This document shows, in pieces, positions 23,301 to 35,300 of a DNA stretch of 64,000 bases. Each line of letters begins with the position of its first letter. Within the stretch, counting starts at the first letter, position 1. The stretch lies in the NCBI GenBank assembly GCA_014843695.1, contig CM026386.1, forward strand, positions 19,521,973-19,585,972. Direction: 5' to 3'. The notes below the pieces were generated by a model that was given only the letters and a program-made list of their open reading frames with translations, searched no databases and had not been told where the DNA came from. The stretch comes from Archivesica marissinica. Taxonomy: Eukaryota; Mollusca; Bivalvia; Venerida; Vesicomyidae. The position numbers were made by a program, and so were the translations under genes.

Positions 23301-26300
23301 AAATAAAATTTGTACACAGCCTTTGTATGTATTATTCTTTTGTTGTATTCCAGCTGTCCAGGTGGAGTAGAATTCTTCATTGATCTTTACATTTGTTTAC
23401 ATGTTTTCTTCTAGGATCTTGAAGAGCATGGTTCAAAGCTGGGTGCGTGATGTGACCATTCACTCCAACGTGTTTGCAGATAATCAGATTATACATTTCT
23501 ATAGGTAAGCGAGTAGTCGTTTCTCAGTATACATTTCTATAGGTAAGCATGTAGTCGTTTTTCAGTATACATTTCTATAGGTAAGCATGTAGTCGTTTTT
23601 CAGTATACATTTCTATAGGTAAGCATGTAGTCGTTTTTCAGTATACATTTCTATAGGTAAGCAAGTAGTCGTTTTTCAGTATACATTTCTATAGGTAAGC
23701 ATGTAGTCGTTTTTCAGTATACATTTCTATAGGTAAGCAAGTAGTCGTTTTTCAGTATACATTTCTATAGGTAAGCATGTAGTCGTTTTTCAGTATACAT
23801 TTCTATAGGTAAGCATGTAGTCGTTTTTCAGTATACATTTCTATAGGTAAGCAAGTAGTCGTTTTTCAGTATACATTTCTATAGGTAAGCGAGTAGTCGT
23901 TTCTCAGAATACATTTCTATAAGTAAGTGAGTAGTCGTTTCTCGGAATAAAGGTAAGCGAGTAGTCTTTTCTCGGAATGTCCGCTTCCGTGGTCGAGTGG
24001 TTATGGTCGCTGACTTGTATACCACTGTAACCTATCATCACTGATGGTCACGGGTTCAAGCCCCACTCAGACTGTGTCTCATTTTTATGAAAAAATTGGC
24101 AGTTTCTTAGGGAGGTTGGTGCACCCAAGTACTTGTTAACCGCTGGAGCCTGCCCAGGAAAGGTGTTGTTAGGTAAACTGCCCGCCGGCGATATAGCCCA
24201 AAATGGTGCTGATGCAGGCGTAAAACCCGAAATATAACATTTCTATATGTAAGTGAGTAGTCGTTTCTCGGAATACATTTCTATAGGTAAGTGGGTAGTT
24301 GTTTCTCAGAATACATTTCTATAGGTAAGTGAGTAGTTGTTTCTCGGAATAGATTGCGTTTGTGAGTTCAGCGAATACAGGAAAAGCCTACTGGATTCAT
24401 CATCATCATCATCAATCCTCTTCACCCCGGTTGGGGTATAGGGCCTTCACCACTGCTCTCCACTTGGACCGGTCCGTTGCTGCTGCTTTGGCTTCCCCCC
24501 AGGACATCCTGCTTCGGCGCAGCTCACTATCCAGAGTCCTTCGCCATGTCGTAACTGGTCGACCTCTTTTCCGTGTGCCCTGTGGATTCCAATCCAGTGC
24601 TTGGCGTGCTATGTTGGGCTGGTCTCGTCGTAGAGTGTGCCCTATCCACCGCCACTTCCTCTGTTGAGGACTGGATGTCATGTTCATTCCTACTGGATTA
24701 CTGGACTTTTATTTTTGACGTTCATTTAAACGACAATTCGCGGTCGAGTGGTTACGGTCGTTGACTTCAAATCACTTGCCTGCCCCTCACCGTTGTGTGT
24801 TCGAATTCCACTGGGGGTGTCGAAATTTAAGTGAGGAGGTGGTTATCTAGCTGGATCAGTGGTTCTACCCATGCCTGAAATACTGCTCGGAGTGGCATCA
24901 AGGGTCTGTTTGTTTGCGTAATGATGTCTGCCTCGTAGTCGAGAGGTAACCCGCCAGAACCACGGTGGTGGTGTCATTAGGCCAGATACTTAAATCCATA
25001 TTGCCTCATCTCATGGTGGTGCCTCACCTCTCTCCTCTCCCATGGTGGTGCCTCACCTCTCTCTCCCATGGTGGTGCCTCATCTCTCTCATGGTGATGGA
25101 GTCTATCCAAGAATTAGGTCTCTGAGAGCGACTAAAGTAATGTTGTAAGAACTTGTGGTGCCTCATCTCTCTCATGATGGTGCCTCACCTCTCCCATGGT
25201 TGTGGAGTATCCAAGAATTAGATCTCTGAGAGAGATTAAAGTAATGTTGTAAGAACTTATTGTTGCAATCTAGCTAAAAGAAATTTGTATAAACTGCTGC
25301 GATGAAAAATGGCAATATGTCATGAAAAATGCAGTCCACTGAACAGGATCGTGAGCTTTGACTTGCCATATTTGTATAATCTTGTGTGTTTCTTGGCCGT
25401 TGAAGTGGATCTTACTACTGGTATATATTACAGGTGGCTACGTAGTCCGACGGCAATGTTGTATGATCCGGCACTGAGACGTACACTACATAACATGATG
25501 AAGAAAGTTTTTATGCAGGTATGTAGACAATTCATATGTTCATGATATTTTTTCCATAAATCCATCTGTCACAATAGAAAGAGATAGTACAGAGAGGTCC
25601 GTTATCTAGTGCTTTGGCTGCGATTCCAGGGATCACATGTTTGATCGCTGTCTGACTTTAATAATATTTAGGGTTTTTTCTAGTGCCGCCATTTTGATTT
25701 AAAAATTTATTGATTTTGTTGTTGTTTTGGGGGATGAGGCAGGCGAAATCCACTTCTCACCACAAGCAGTATTTATCAGTTTTAGAGTGTCCCTCTTTTT
25801 TGGTCAAAATCTTGAAAAATAAATATCAGATTTGTTCCAAACTGTCCAGAAGCGATTATTTTTTCACTTTTTAGATGGGGCGATCCTCTGTTTTTTAGAT
25901 ATACAAGTTCATACAAATTTATTTAGCTCAATTGCGAAACAAGTTCTTACAACTTATACTATTCACTCTCGAGATCTCATTCCTAATTTAATCCATCGCC
26001 ACGAGGGAGAGAGAAGGTGCAACGTGGAATTTAAATGCTTTGCCTAAGGACACAATCGTAACAGCTGCAGCATGGCTCAAACTCTGGGCCTTTCGCACCT
26101 GAAGCGAACGCGCTACCACCGCGCTATCACAACTTCCACTCCCTGTCCTCTCTGTTTTGTCAGTATTTCCTCTCCACAGTTTTCCATTCACAGCTCTGTG
26201 TATTACAGTTTTGCAGTACACCAATTATTCTTGTAACACAGATCATACATTTGCCGAGAAGTGACCAAAACACGTGTAATATATGTTGTTAATTTACAGT

Positions 26301-29300
26301 TAATGGGAGAGTTTAAAAGACTTGGATCAAACATTGTGTATGCGAACTTCAACCGTGTTGTGTTGTGTACAAAGAAGAGACGATTGCTGGACTCTCTGGC
26401 CTATGTGGAGTACATCACAAACAGCATAAAAACAAAGGAACTGTTCCACCTGATAGAGATGTCTTACGAGCAGTGCTGGGAGTACCTCATGTGGTTGGAC
26501 CCGGTAAGTTGGGCGAACTGTTTTGTTTTCATTACATGTACATGTTTTGAATATGTGTAATTATTATGTACAGTCAAACCTGTGTTAGTGATCACCTCCA
26601 TTAGTTTATACAAATTAATTTTAGCTTGATTGTGAAACAAGTTATTTCAACTGATATAAATCACTCTCGAGACCTCATTCCTGATGGAATCCATCGCCAC
26701 GAGGGAGAGAAGAGGCAACGTGGAATTTAAATGCCTTGCCTAAGGGCACAATCGTAACTGTTCCAGTGGGGCTCGAATTCCGGACCGTTCGCACCTGAAG
26801 CGAACGCGCGCACTGCGCTATCACGACTTCCACACCTCCATTAAGCAGCCAGTTTCCAGATTCCCAATCGGTTGTTTTCTTTTATATTTGACCAAGCAGC
26901 CACTTTCTCTGACTCCCTTGGCTGGCTGCTTAAGACGGGTTTGACTGTATATTGATCAGGAAATAAAATTTGGAAAGGAAAAAAAGTTTGATGACTCGTA
27001 CATTTAGGATCTTACACGTGTCGTGATTTCATACCATATTTTATGAAACGAGTATTTGAATTTTCAAGCCCTTTGGCATATAAATATACATGTATGAAAT
27101 CACCACTAGTGTAGGATCCTCATGTACCAATAACGTTATGTACCAATTCAAATAGAAATATGCATAATATACGGTTTAATGTACTCATTATAAGGATTAT
27201 ATTGTTATTACACGTGTGTACATATAAGAAATTGTGAGAAGAATTATATAAGACGTATATATTATATATATATTCCATTCTAATCCTTTTTCTGTATTCT
27301 GATTATGTGTGATGTATGCATTGTTCAATATGTATTATATTGGGAAATAAAATATGTTTAAACTAAGAAATTATGAGATGGCTGTATTACACTGAATACA
27401 AGCAAAGTTATTAATAAGTAATATATTAATAGTATTCATGTATGTTTTGTTTCACCTGTGATGTACAGTCAACCCTGTGATAGTGGTCACCTCTATTAAG
27501 CAGTCTGTAATCCATAGAAATCCCACCCATTCGATCTGGCGACCACCTGAGGATCGAACCCAGGTTGCATTGGTGAGAAGCTAGCATGCTAACCACTGCG
27601 CTAATCTGACAGTGGGTAAAATCTTCTGTTTTACTGCTTAAATAGACATAAAATGATTTCTTATGACCTAAGAATCCATGACAGTTGTAAAAATTCTCCA
27701 TTGAAATAGTCTCCATTGCTTAATGGTTTATGGTATTTTCTGTGTTTAGTAAAGATGATTTGTTTTGTTCAGGCCAACTATGGTGGTATAAAGGGTAAGC
27801 TGCCGTCGGAAGCCGGGGTAGAGCAGACGGCCCCGGAGATGGTAGAGGACAAGACTGCTGATAGCGACGAGGAGGAACACGCCATGGAGAATGAGGAGCT
27901 AAACCAGTCGGACGGAGAGGATGAACCGGAGATAGAGATGAACTGGAATGTAATGCAGTTCCTTCCAGAGGCCGGAGCGTGTCAGACAAACTTTAATGTA
28001 AGTCCGCTTAGATCGTGCCATTCCCTTAATAGGCCGGAGCGTGTCGGCCGGACTTTAATGTAAGTTGTCGTAATTGAATGTGCAGTTCCTTCGCCAGGCC
28101 GGTCGGATAAATGTTAATGGTCAATTACGTCAAAATGGATTTTGGCATTGGTTAGGCCAGAACGTGTCTGATAGAACCAGAAATTCCCTTGCGAGAGATT
28201 TGCCCGAGGTTATAACACTTTTCTCGGTTATAACACTTTTCTCAGATCTCAAGCTCAAATGATTTGATTGGTCGATTCCGAGTTTTACTGCCAGCTGAAC
28301 CAATCAGAAGCGTGAGTTTGAGATAGGAGAAATGTTTTATAACCAGGGCATGTTAAAAAACATGTAGTAATTCGTTCTGAACATAACTGCAAACAAATGT
28401 ATGAGATCAATGTGTAAATATTCATAAGAGTTAGGCAAGTTGAGAATTATCTCTATATTGGTATCATAGAGTTAGGCAAGTTGAGAAATATCTCTATATT
28501 GGTATCATAGAGTTAGGCAAGTTGAGAAATATCTCTATATTGGTATCATAGAGTTAGGCAAGTTGAGAAATATCTCTATATTGGTATCATAGAGTTAGGC
28601 AAATTGAGAATTATCTCTATATTGGTATCATAGAGTTAGGCAAGTTGAGAAATATCTCTATATTGGTATCATAGAGTTAGGCAAGTTGAGAATTATTTCT
28701 ATATTGTTGGACAGATCATCCCAAACATAGTCACTTGTCAGGCCCATTAAATATAATTGTAAACGATTTGTAGGGCTCGACAGATGTCGGGCATGGGTCC
28801 ATAATTATTGGTGGCGACGGTTGTAATATTATGTTCACACAGGCTAGGGTGTGTCTTGCAAACTTAAATGCAGGTCACAGATAAATCCCACAATCCCTCC
28901 TTTGAGGAGTGTTGAAGTGAAGCTCCCACAATGTGGTAGTTAATGGCCTGGTGACCTGTGTATGATAAATGTAGCTAGTGAAGTGAAGCTCCCACAATGT
29001 GGTAGTTAATGGCCTGATGATCTGTGTATGATAAATGTAGCTAGTGAAGTGAAGCTCCCACAATGTGGTAGTTACTGGCCTGGTGACCTGTGTATGATAA
29101 ATGTAGCTAGTGAAGTGAAGCTCCCACAATGTGGTAGTTAATGGCCTGATGATCTGTGTATGATAAATGTAGCTAGTGAAGTGAAGCTCCCACAATGTGG
29201 TAGTTACTGGCCTGGTGACCTGTGTATGATAAATGTAGCTAGTGAAGTGAAGCTCCCACAATGTGGTAGTTAATGGCCTGATGATCTGTGTATGATAAAT

Positions 29301-32300
29301 GTAGCTAGTGAAGTGAAGCTCCCACAATGTGGTAGTTACTGGCCTGGTGACCTGTGTATGATAAATGTAGCTAGTGAATATCATAATCATACAAGATGCG
29401 AGTACAGAATGACGTTGAAGGTTGTCACTAACACACCATTTCAATTATAGATGATTGTAGCTGGGTATATTCTGTCGGTCTACAGCAACTTCCAGGATGA
29501 ACAGCGTAGACTAACTCCGGGCAACACGCCGATCCGACGCAGGGACAACGGCAGCCAGACGCAGACCATATTGGATGCCACAACAACACCATCTGCTGTC
29601 AGCTTTGCTCAGAACCTTATACACGGAGATCTCGCTCAGCAGATGTTCTCGTAAGAAGTCATCCCAACTACCTATCTCCCAATCCCAACTACTGTCTCCC
29701 AATCCCAACTACTGTCTCCCAATCCCAACTACCTGTCTCCCAATCCCAACTACCTGTCTCCCAATCCCAACTACTGTCTCCCAATCCCAACTACTGTCTC
29801 CCAATCCCAACTACCTGTCTCCCAATCCCAACTACCTGTCTCCCAATCCCAACTACTGTCTCCCAATCCCAACTACCTGTCTCCCAATCCCAGCTACCTG
29901 TCTCCCAATCCCAGCTACCTGTCTCCCAATCCCAACTACCTGTCTCCCAACTACCTATCTCCCAGCTACCTGTCTCCCAATCCCAGCTACCTGTCTCCCA
30001 ATCCCAACTACCTGTCTCCCAACTACCTATCTCCCAGCTACCTGTCTCCCAATCCCAGCTACCTGTCTCACAATCCCAACTACCTGTCTCACAATCCCAA
30101 CTACCTATCTCCCAACTACCTGTCTCCCAATCCCAGCTACCTATCTCCCAATCCCAACTAACTATATCTCCCAATCCCAACTACCTGTCTCCCAAACCAA
30201 ACTACCTGTCTACCAATCCCAACTACCTGTCTCCCAATCCCAGCTACCTATCTCCCAAACCAAACTACCTGTCTCCCAATCCCAACTACCTATCTCCCAA
30301 TCCCAACTATTTGTCTCCCAATCCCAACTACCTGTCTCGCTAATAGGAGAGGGGCATATTAATTCTCTCTGTTCGTCCGTCGCAATTTTGTTCAATGTAT
30401 TCCTGCTAATCTACTGGCGCTCTATCATTTCCAAGCCTAGCTATGCAACTTGTCTCTTGTTATTGCCCTTTGAAGATTAAAAAAAACAAGTCGGCCATAG
30501 CTATTTCTGATGTGTTGAAGAATTACACGAGGTACCTGTCACAGACTAATAGTCTCTTTTTTTTACGTTTATTTATCGTCGCTATCGGTTGCCCATATGA
30601 ACGACGCGACGCCTCCTGTAGAGATTAGTCATTTTGGAGGATAGTGCAATGATACAGACAGAGATCCATTCCAGAGGCTCCTCTGGTTCTTTTACGGGCA
30701 CGGTGTAAAGCACCGACACGAGACCCCGGTTTAACGTCCCGTCTGAAAGACTGTTAATTTTATTATGGTCAGACGGGGGATCGAACCTGCATTACCAGTC
30801 CAGCGTGTTACCACTGGACTATAGATCCGTCTGTGAATAATAGTCTCATCCCACTGTTTGTTATCTACTCAAGTCGAGGTAGGTAATGTTGAGTGAGGAA
30901 GCTGCTACAGTTGTGATTATACACAGTGCCCACCCACCCATGCCCGAAGCAAAGCTTAAAGAATGTAATTTTACACGATTGACTGCTTAGGAACATTGCA
31001 GTGATAGATAATTCTTGACTACTTTAGAAGTATTCGTGTTTTCCAGACTTACGCAGAAGATACACAAGAAACTTAGTGGTAACCGTAGTAACAACAATAT
31101 ATCGGAAGAATTCCCAAGACCTCCAGGATCCCACTTGCCATTGAACAATCCAGCTTTGGAGTTTGTTAAATCTATATGCAAGGTAATGGCAAGAAAGCCA
31201 GCTATGTGTATTTGGCTCCCACTGGGGAGATATTGAAACGATCCTTGACGTTTTATTCTGCTATCTTCCAAACACGAAGGCTGCCGGAGAGATACGGACT
31301 GTCCAAGGCAGTTTGACTGTCCTGTTAACTCCCTCCATAACACACTATAAATAGACCCTATTACATGTACATAATGTTTTTTAAGAGTGTCCCTTCCAGG
31401 GACCTAGACATGTTTTCCTGGGCAGGCTTAGCTGACCTAAGCGGTTAGCCAGTACTAAGCTATGTGTGTGTGGTGCCTTGTTCAATGACACTATATACGT
31501 GCACTGACCCGAAAATCTGATGTTCTATCACTGGACCACACATACCACACTAGTTGATGTTGATGGTAAAAGTGTTGTTAGGCGTTTAGGTGGAGTAAAG
31601 GGTTAATAGTTATAAACTTGTCTCATTGTACAGACCTCTATCGAGCGTTTATATCAAATTGGCATGTTGTAATAGTCGACATCTGATTAGTAGCAACCTG
31701 TCCAAAGCAGGGACTTCAGTATTAAAACACAACTCGATATATGTCAATGTGCCAGAAGGCTATAACTGTTGGTCTCTCTGAGCAAAAATGGTCTCGTAAC
31801 TGCATGCTGGGTAAAATAAAAACTATAAATAGTTCAAATAATTGTAGCAGAGGACAGTTCATTAATGTATTTTTCTTATTTGTTACTGAAAACTTTTGGG
31901 GATGGAAGTTTGCCATGGAATTTCATTAGAATTGTGTCGTGGCGATACTAATGAGATATTTAAAGTTGGCTCTCGATGCTAGTAGCACTGAGGACTGTAC
32001 ACGTTTGATGACATTTTCAGGTGTTATCCTTGGACAGCAATATCGGTATACAGGTTGCCAAGTTGGAGCGGGATCTGCTCAAGTTGATAGGTGTTGGCGA
32101 ATTCTCCCCAGAGGCCCAGTTCAAGGACCCGTGTCTGTCGTACATTCTACCAGAAGTAATTTGCAAGACGTGCAACCACATACGAGACCTGGACTTGTGT
32201 CGAGATCCCTACCTCAGCCAATCGGGAGCCAGGTACACACGCCTGTTTCGGTTAAATTGAAGCCGATTCGAACATGTACTAAAATCTTCTTCGGTTTCGG

Positions 32301-35300
32301 AAAAATGGAATGAATTTGGCAACTTGGTAATCTGTCCATATTACATTGTGCTTCTCGGACAAATTGGAAACACTGCCATTTATAATACTTTGTTGTCTGA
32401 ACACTTGTATTTGTCATTCTAGCCATTATGAACATTTCAATCCTGTACCCGTGGAAGTCGTGATAGCGCAGTGGATGCTCGTTTGCTCCAGGTGTATAGG
32501 TCCGGAGTTTGAGCCCCACTTGAGCCGTTACAATTGTTCCCTTAGGCAAGGCATTTAATTTCCACGTTGCCTCTTCTCTCTCCCTCGTGGCGATGGATTC
32601 CATCAGGAATGAGGTCTCGAGAGTGATTAATATAAGTTGTAAGAACTTGTTTTGCAATCGAGCTAAATTAAATTTGCATAAATCTATCCCGTACCGATAT
32701 AACTTGTCTGTCAACAAATAGTTTTGTCCAGGTATCATTTAAGCTCATTTTCGGATTTTAATGTAACTTAGCAACTTAATTATCTAGTTGACTTACGTAT
32801 ATTGTAGTTGGATTGCAGTTCAGTGTCTGTTGATGTAAGTAGGGTCCCTAGTTGTCAGGGTTGCAGAGTTTTAAAACTGGCTAAAACTAAAAATATTCTC
32901 TTTGATTGTGATTTTACAAGGTGTAAAACTTTAGCTTTGAAGAGGTGTGACGGGTACTCCTTTGATTGGGATTTTACAAGGTGTAACAGCAAGCTTTGTC
33001 CGCTATTCCAAAACCCTCCTTACATTTGATATTCTTGTCACAAACTAGTATGAAATCTTTCGCATCAATCTTGATGTGATTCTTACTTCAGACAAGAGTT
33101 ATCGCCCTTTGGTATATTGCTTAAATTTTGCATCAAATAATGTGTTCCACAGTACATAGCATGTCTTTTGTGGCAGTTGGTAGGTGAAATGTATTACTTC
33201 ATCAATATAGACCAGAGCTGGGGCATGGTGTAATGTATTACTTCATCAATATAGACCAGAGCTGGGGCATGGTGTAATGTATTACTTCATCAATATAGAC
33301 CAGAGCTGGGGCATGGTGTAATGTATTACTTCATCAATATAGACCAGAGCTGGGGCATGGTGTAATGTATTACTTCATCAATATAGACCAGAGCTGGGGC
33401 ATGGTGTAATGTATTACTTCATCAATATAGACCAGAGCTGGGGCATGGTGTAATGTATTACTTCATCAATATAGACCAGAGCTGGGGCATGGTGTAATGT
33501 ATTACTTCATCAATATAGACCAGAGCTGGGGCATGGTGTAATGTATTACTTCATCAATATAGACCAGAGCTGGGGCATGGTGTAATGTATTACTTCATCA
33601 ATATAGACCAGAGCTGGGGCATGGTGTAATGTATTACTTCATCAATATAGACCAGAGCTGGGGNNNNNNNNNNNNNNNNNNNNNNNNNNNNNNNNNNNNN
33701 NNNNNNNNNNNNNNNNNNNNNNNNNNNNNNNNNNNNNNNNNNNNNNNNNNNNNNNNNNNNNNNNNNNNNNNNNNNNNNNNNNNNNNNNNNNNNNNNNNNN
33801 NNNNNNNNNNNNNNNNNNNNNNNNNNNNNNNNNNNNNNNNNNNNNNNNNNNNNNNNNNNNNNNNNNNNNNNNNNNNNNNNNNNNNNNNNNNNNNNNNNNN
33901 NNNNNNNNNNNNNNNNNNNNNNNNNNNNNNNNNNNNNNNNNNNNNNNNNNNNNNNNNNNNNNNNNNNNNNNNNNNNNNNNNNNNNNNNNNNNNNNNNNNN
34001 NNNNNNNNNNNNNNNNNNNNNNNNNNNNNNNNNNNNNNNNNNNNNNNNNNNNNNNNNNNNNNNNNNNNNNNNNNNNNNNNNNNNNNNNNNNNNNNNNNNN
34101 NNNNNNNNNNNNNNNNNNNNNNNNNNNNNNNNNNNNNNNNNNNNNNNNNNNNNNNNNNNNNNNNNNNNNNNNNNNNNNNNNNNNNNNNNNNNNNNNNNNN
34201 NNNNNNNNNNNNNNNNNNNNNNNNNNNNNNNNNNNNNNNNNNNNNNNNNNNNNNNNNNNNNNNNNNNNNNNNNNNNNNNNNNNNNNNNNNNNNNNNNNNN
34301 NNNNNNNNNNNNNNNNNNNNNNNNNNNNNNNNNNNNNNNNNNNNNNNNNNNNNNNNNNNNNNNNNNNNNNNNNNNNNNNNNNNNNNNNNNNNNNNNNNNN
34401 NNNNNNNNNNNNNNNNNNNNNNNNNNNNNNNNNNNNNNNNNNNNNNNNNNNNNNNNNNNNNNNNNNNNNNNNNNNNNNNNNNNNNNNNNNNNNNNNNNNN
34501 NNNNNNNNNNNNNNNNNNNNNNNNNNNNNNNNNNNNNNNNNNNNNNNNNNNNNNNNNNNNNNNNNNNNNNNNNNNNNNNNNNNNNNNNNNNNNNNNNNNN
34601 NNNNNNNNNNNNNNNNNNNNNNNNNNNNNNNNNNNNNNNNNNNNNNNNNNNNNNNNNNNNNNNGGTGAAATGTATTACTTCATCAATATAGACCAGAGCT
34701 GGGGCATGGTGTAATGTATTACTTCATCAATATAGACCAGAGCTGGGGCATGGTGTAATGTATTACTTCATCAATATAGACCAGAGCTGGGGCATGGTGT
34801 AATGTATTACTTCATCAATATAGACCAGAGCTGGGGCATGGTGTAATGTATTACTTCATCAATATAGACCAGAGCTGGGGCATGGTGTAATGTATTACTT
34901 CATCAATATAGACCAGAGCTGGGGCATGGTGTAATGTATTACTTCATCAATATAGACCAGAGCTGGGGCATGGTGTAATGTATTACTTCATCAATATAGA
35001 CCAGAGCTGGGGCATGGTGTAATGTATTACTTCATCAATATAGACCAGAGCTGGGGCATGGTGTAATGTATTACTTCATCAATATAGACCAGAGCTGGGG
35101 CATGGTGTAATGTATTACTTCATCAATATAGACCAGAGCTGGGGCATGGTGTAATGTATTACTTCATCAATATAGACCAGAGCTGGGGCATGGTGTAATG
35201 TATTACTTCATCAATATAGACCAGAGCTGGGGTATCCACATGGTAACTGACTGGTTGCAAGCTTTAGCGCTGACAGAACCGTAACTGACTTGTTGCGAGA

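Noticed and set aside
24397..24687. 91-codon - strand frame as a host gene
   Set aside because: Its motifs and (GAT)n tail are those of the end of an RTE-type retrotransposon.
28428..29382. Regular repeats reminiscent of a CRISPR array
   Set aside because: Whole units repeat, without unique spacers, in an animal intron.
29575..30480. A 301-codon Pro/Leu-rich frame and its - strand partner rich in Trp/Gly
   Set aside because: Simple-repeat translation of the CCAATCCCAACTAC array, out of frame with POLE w17.
33629..34714. A 361-codon frame
   Set aside because: It runs through 1,000 Ns and has no sequence content beyond one satellite unit.
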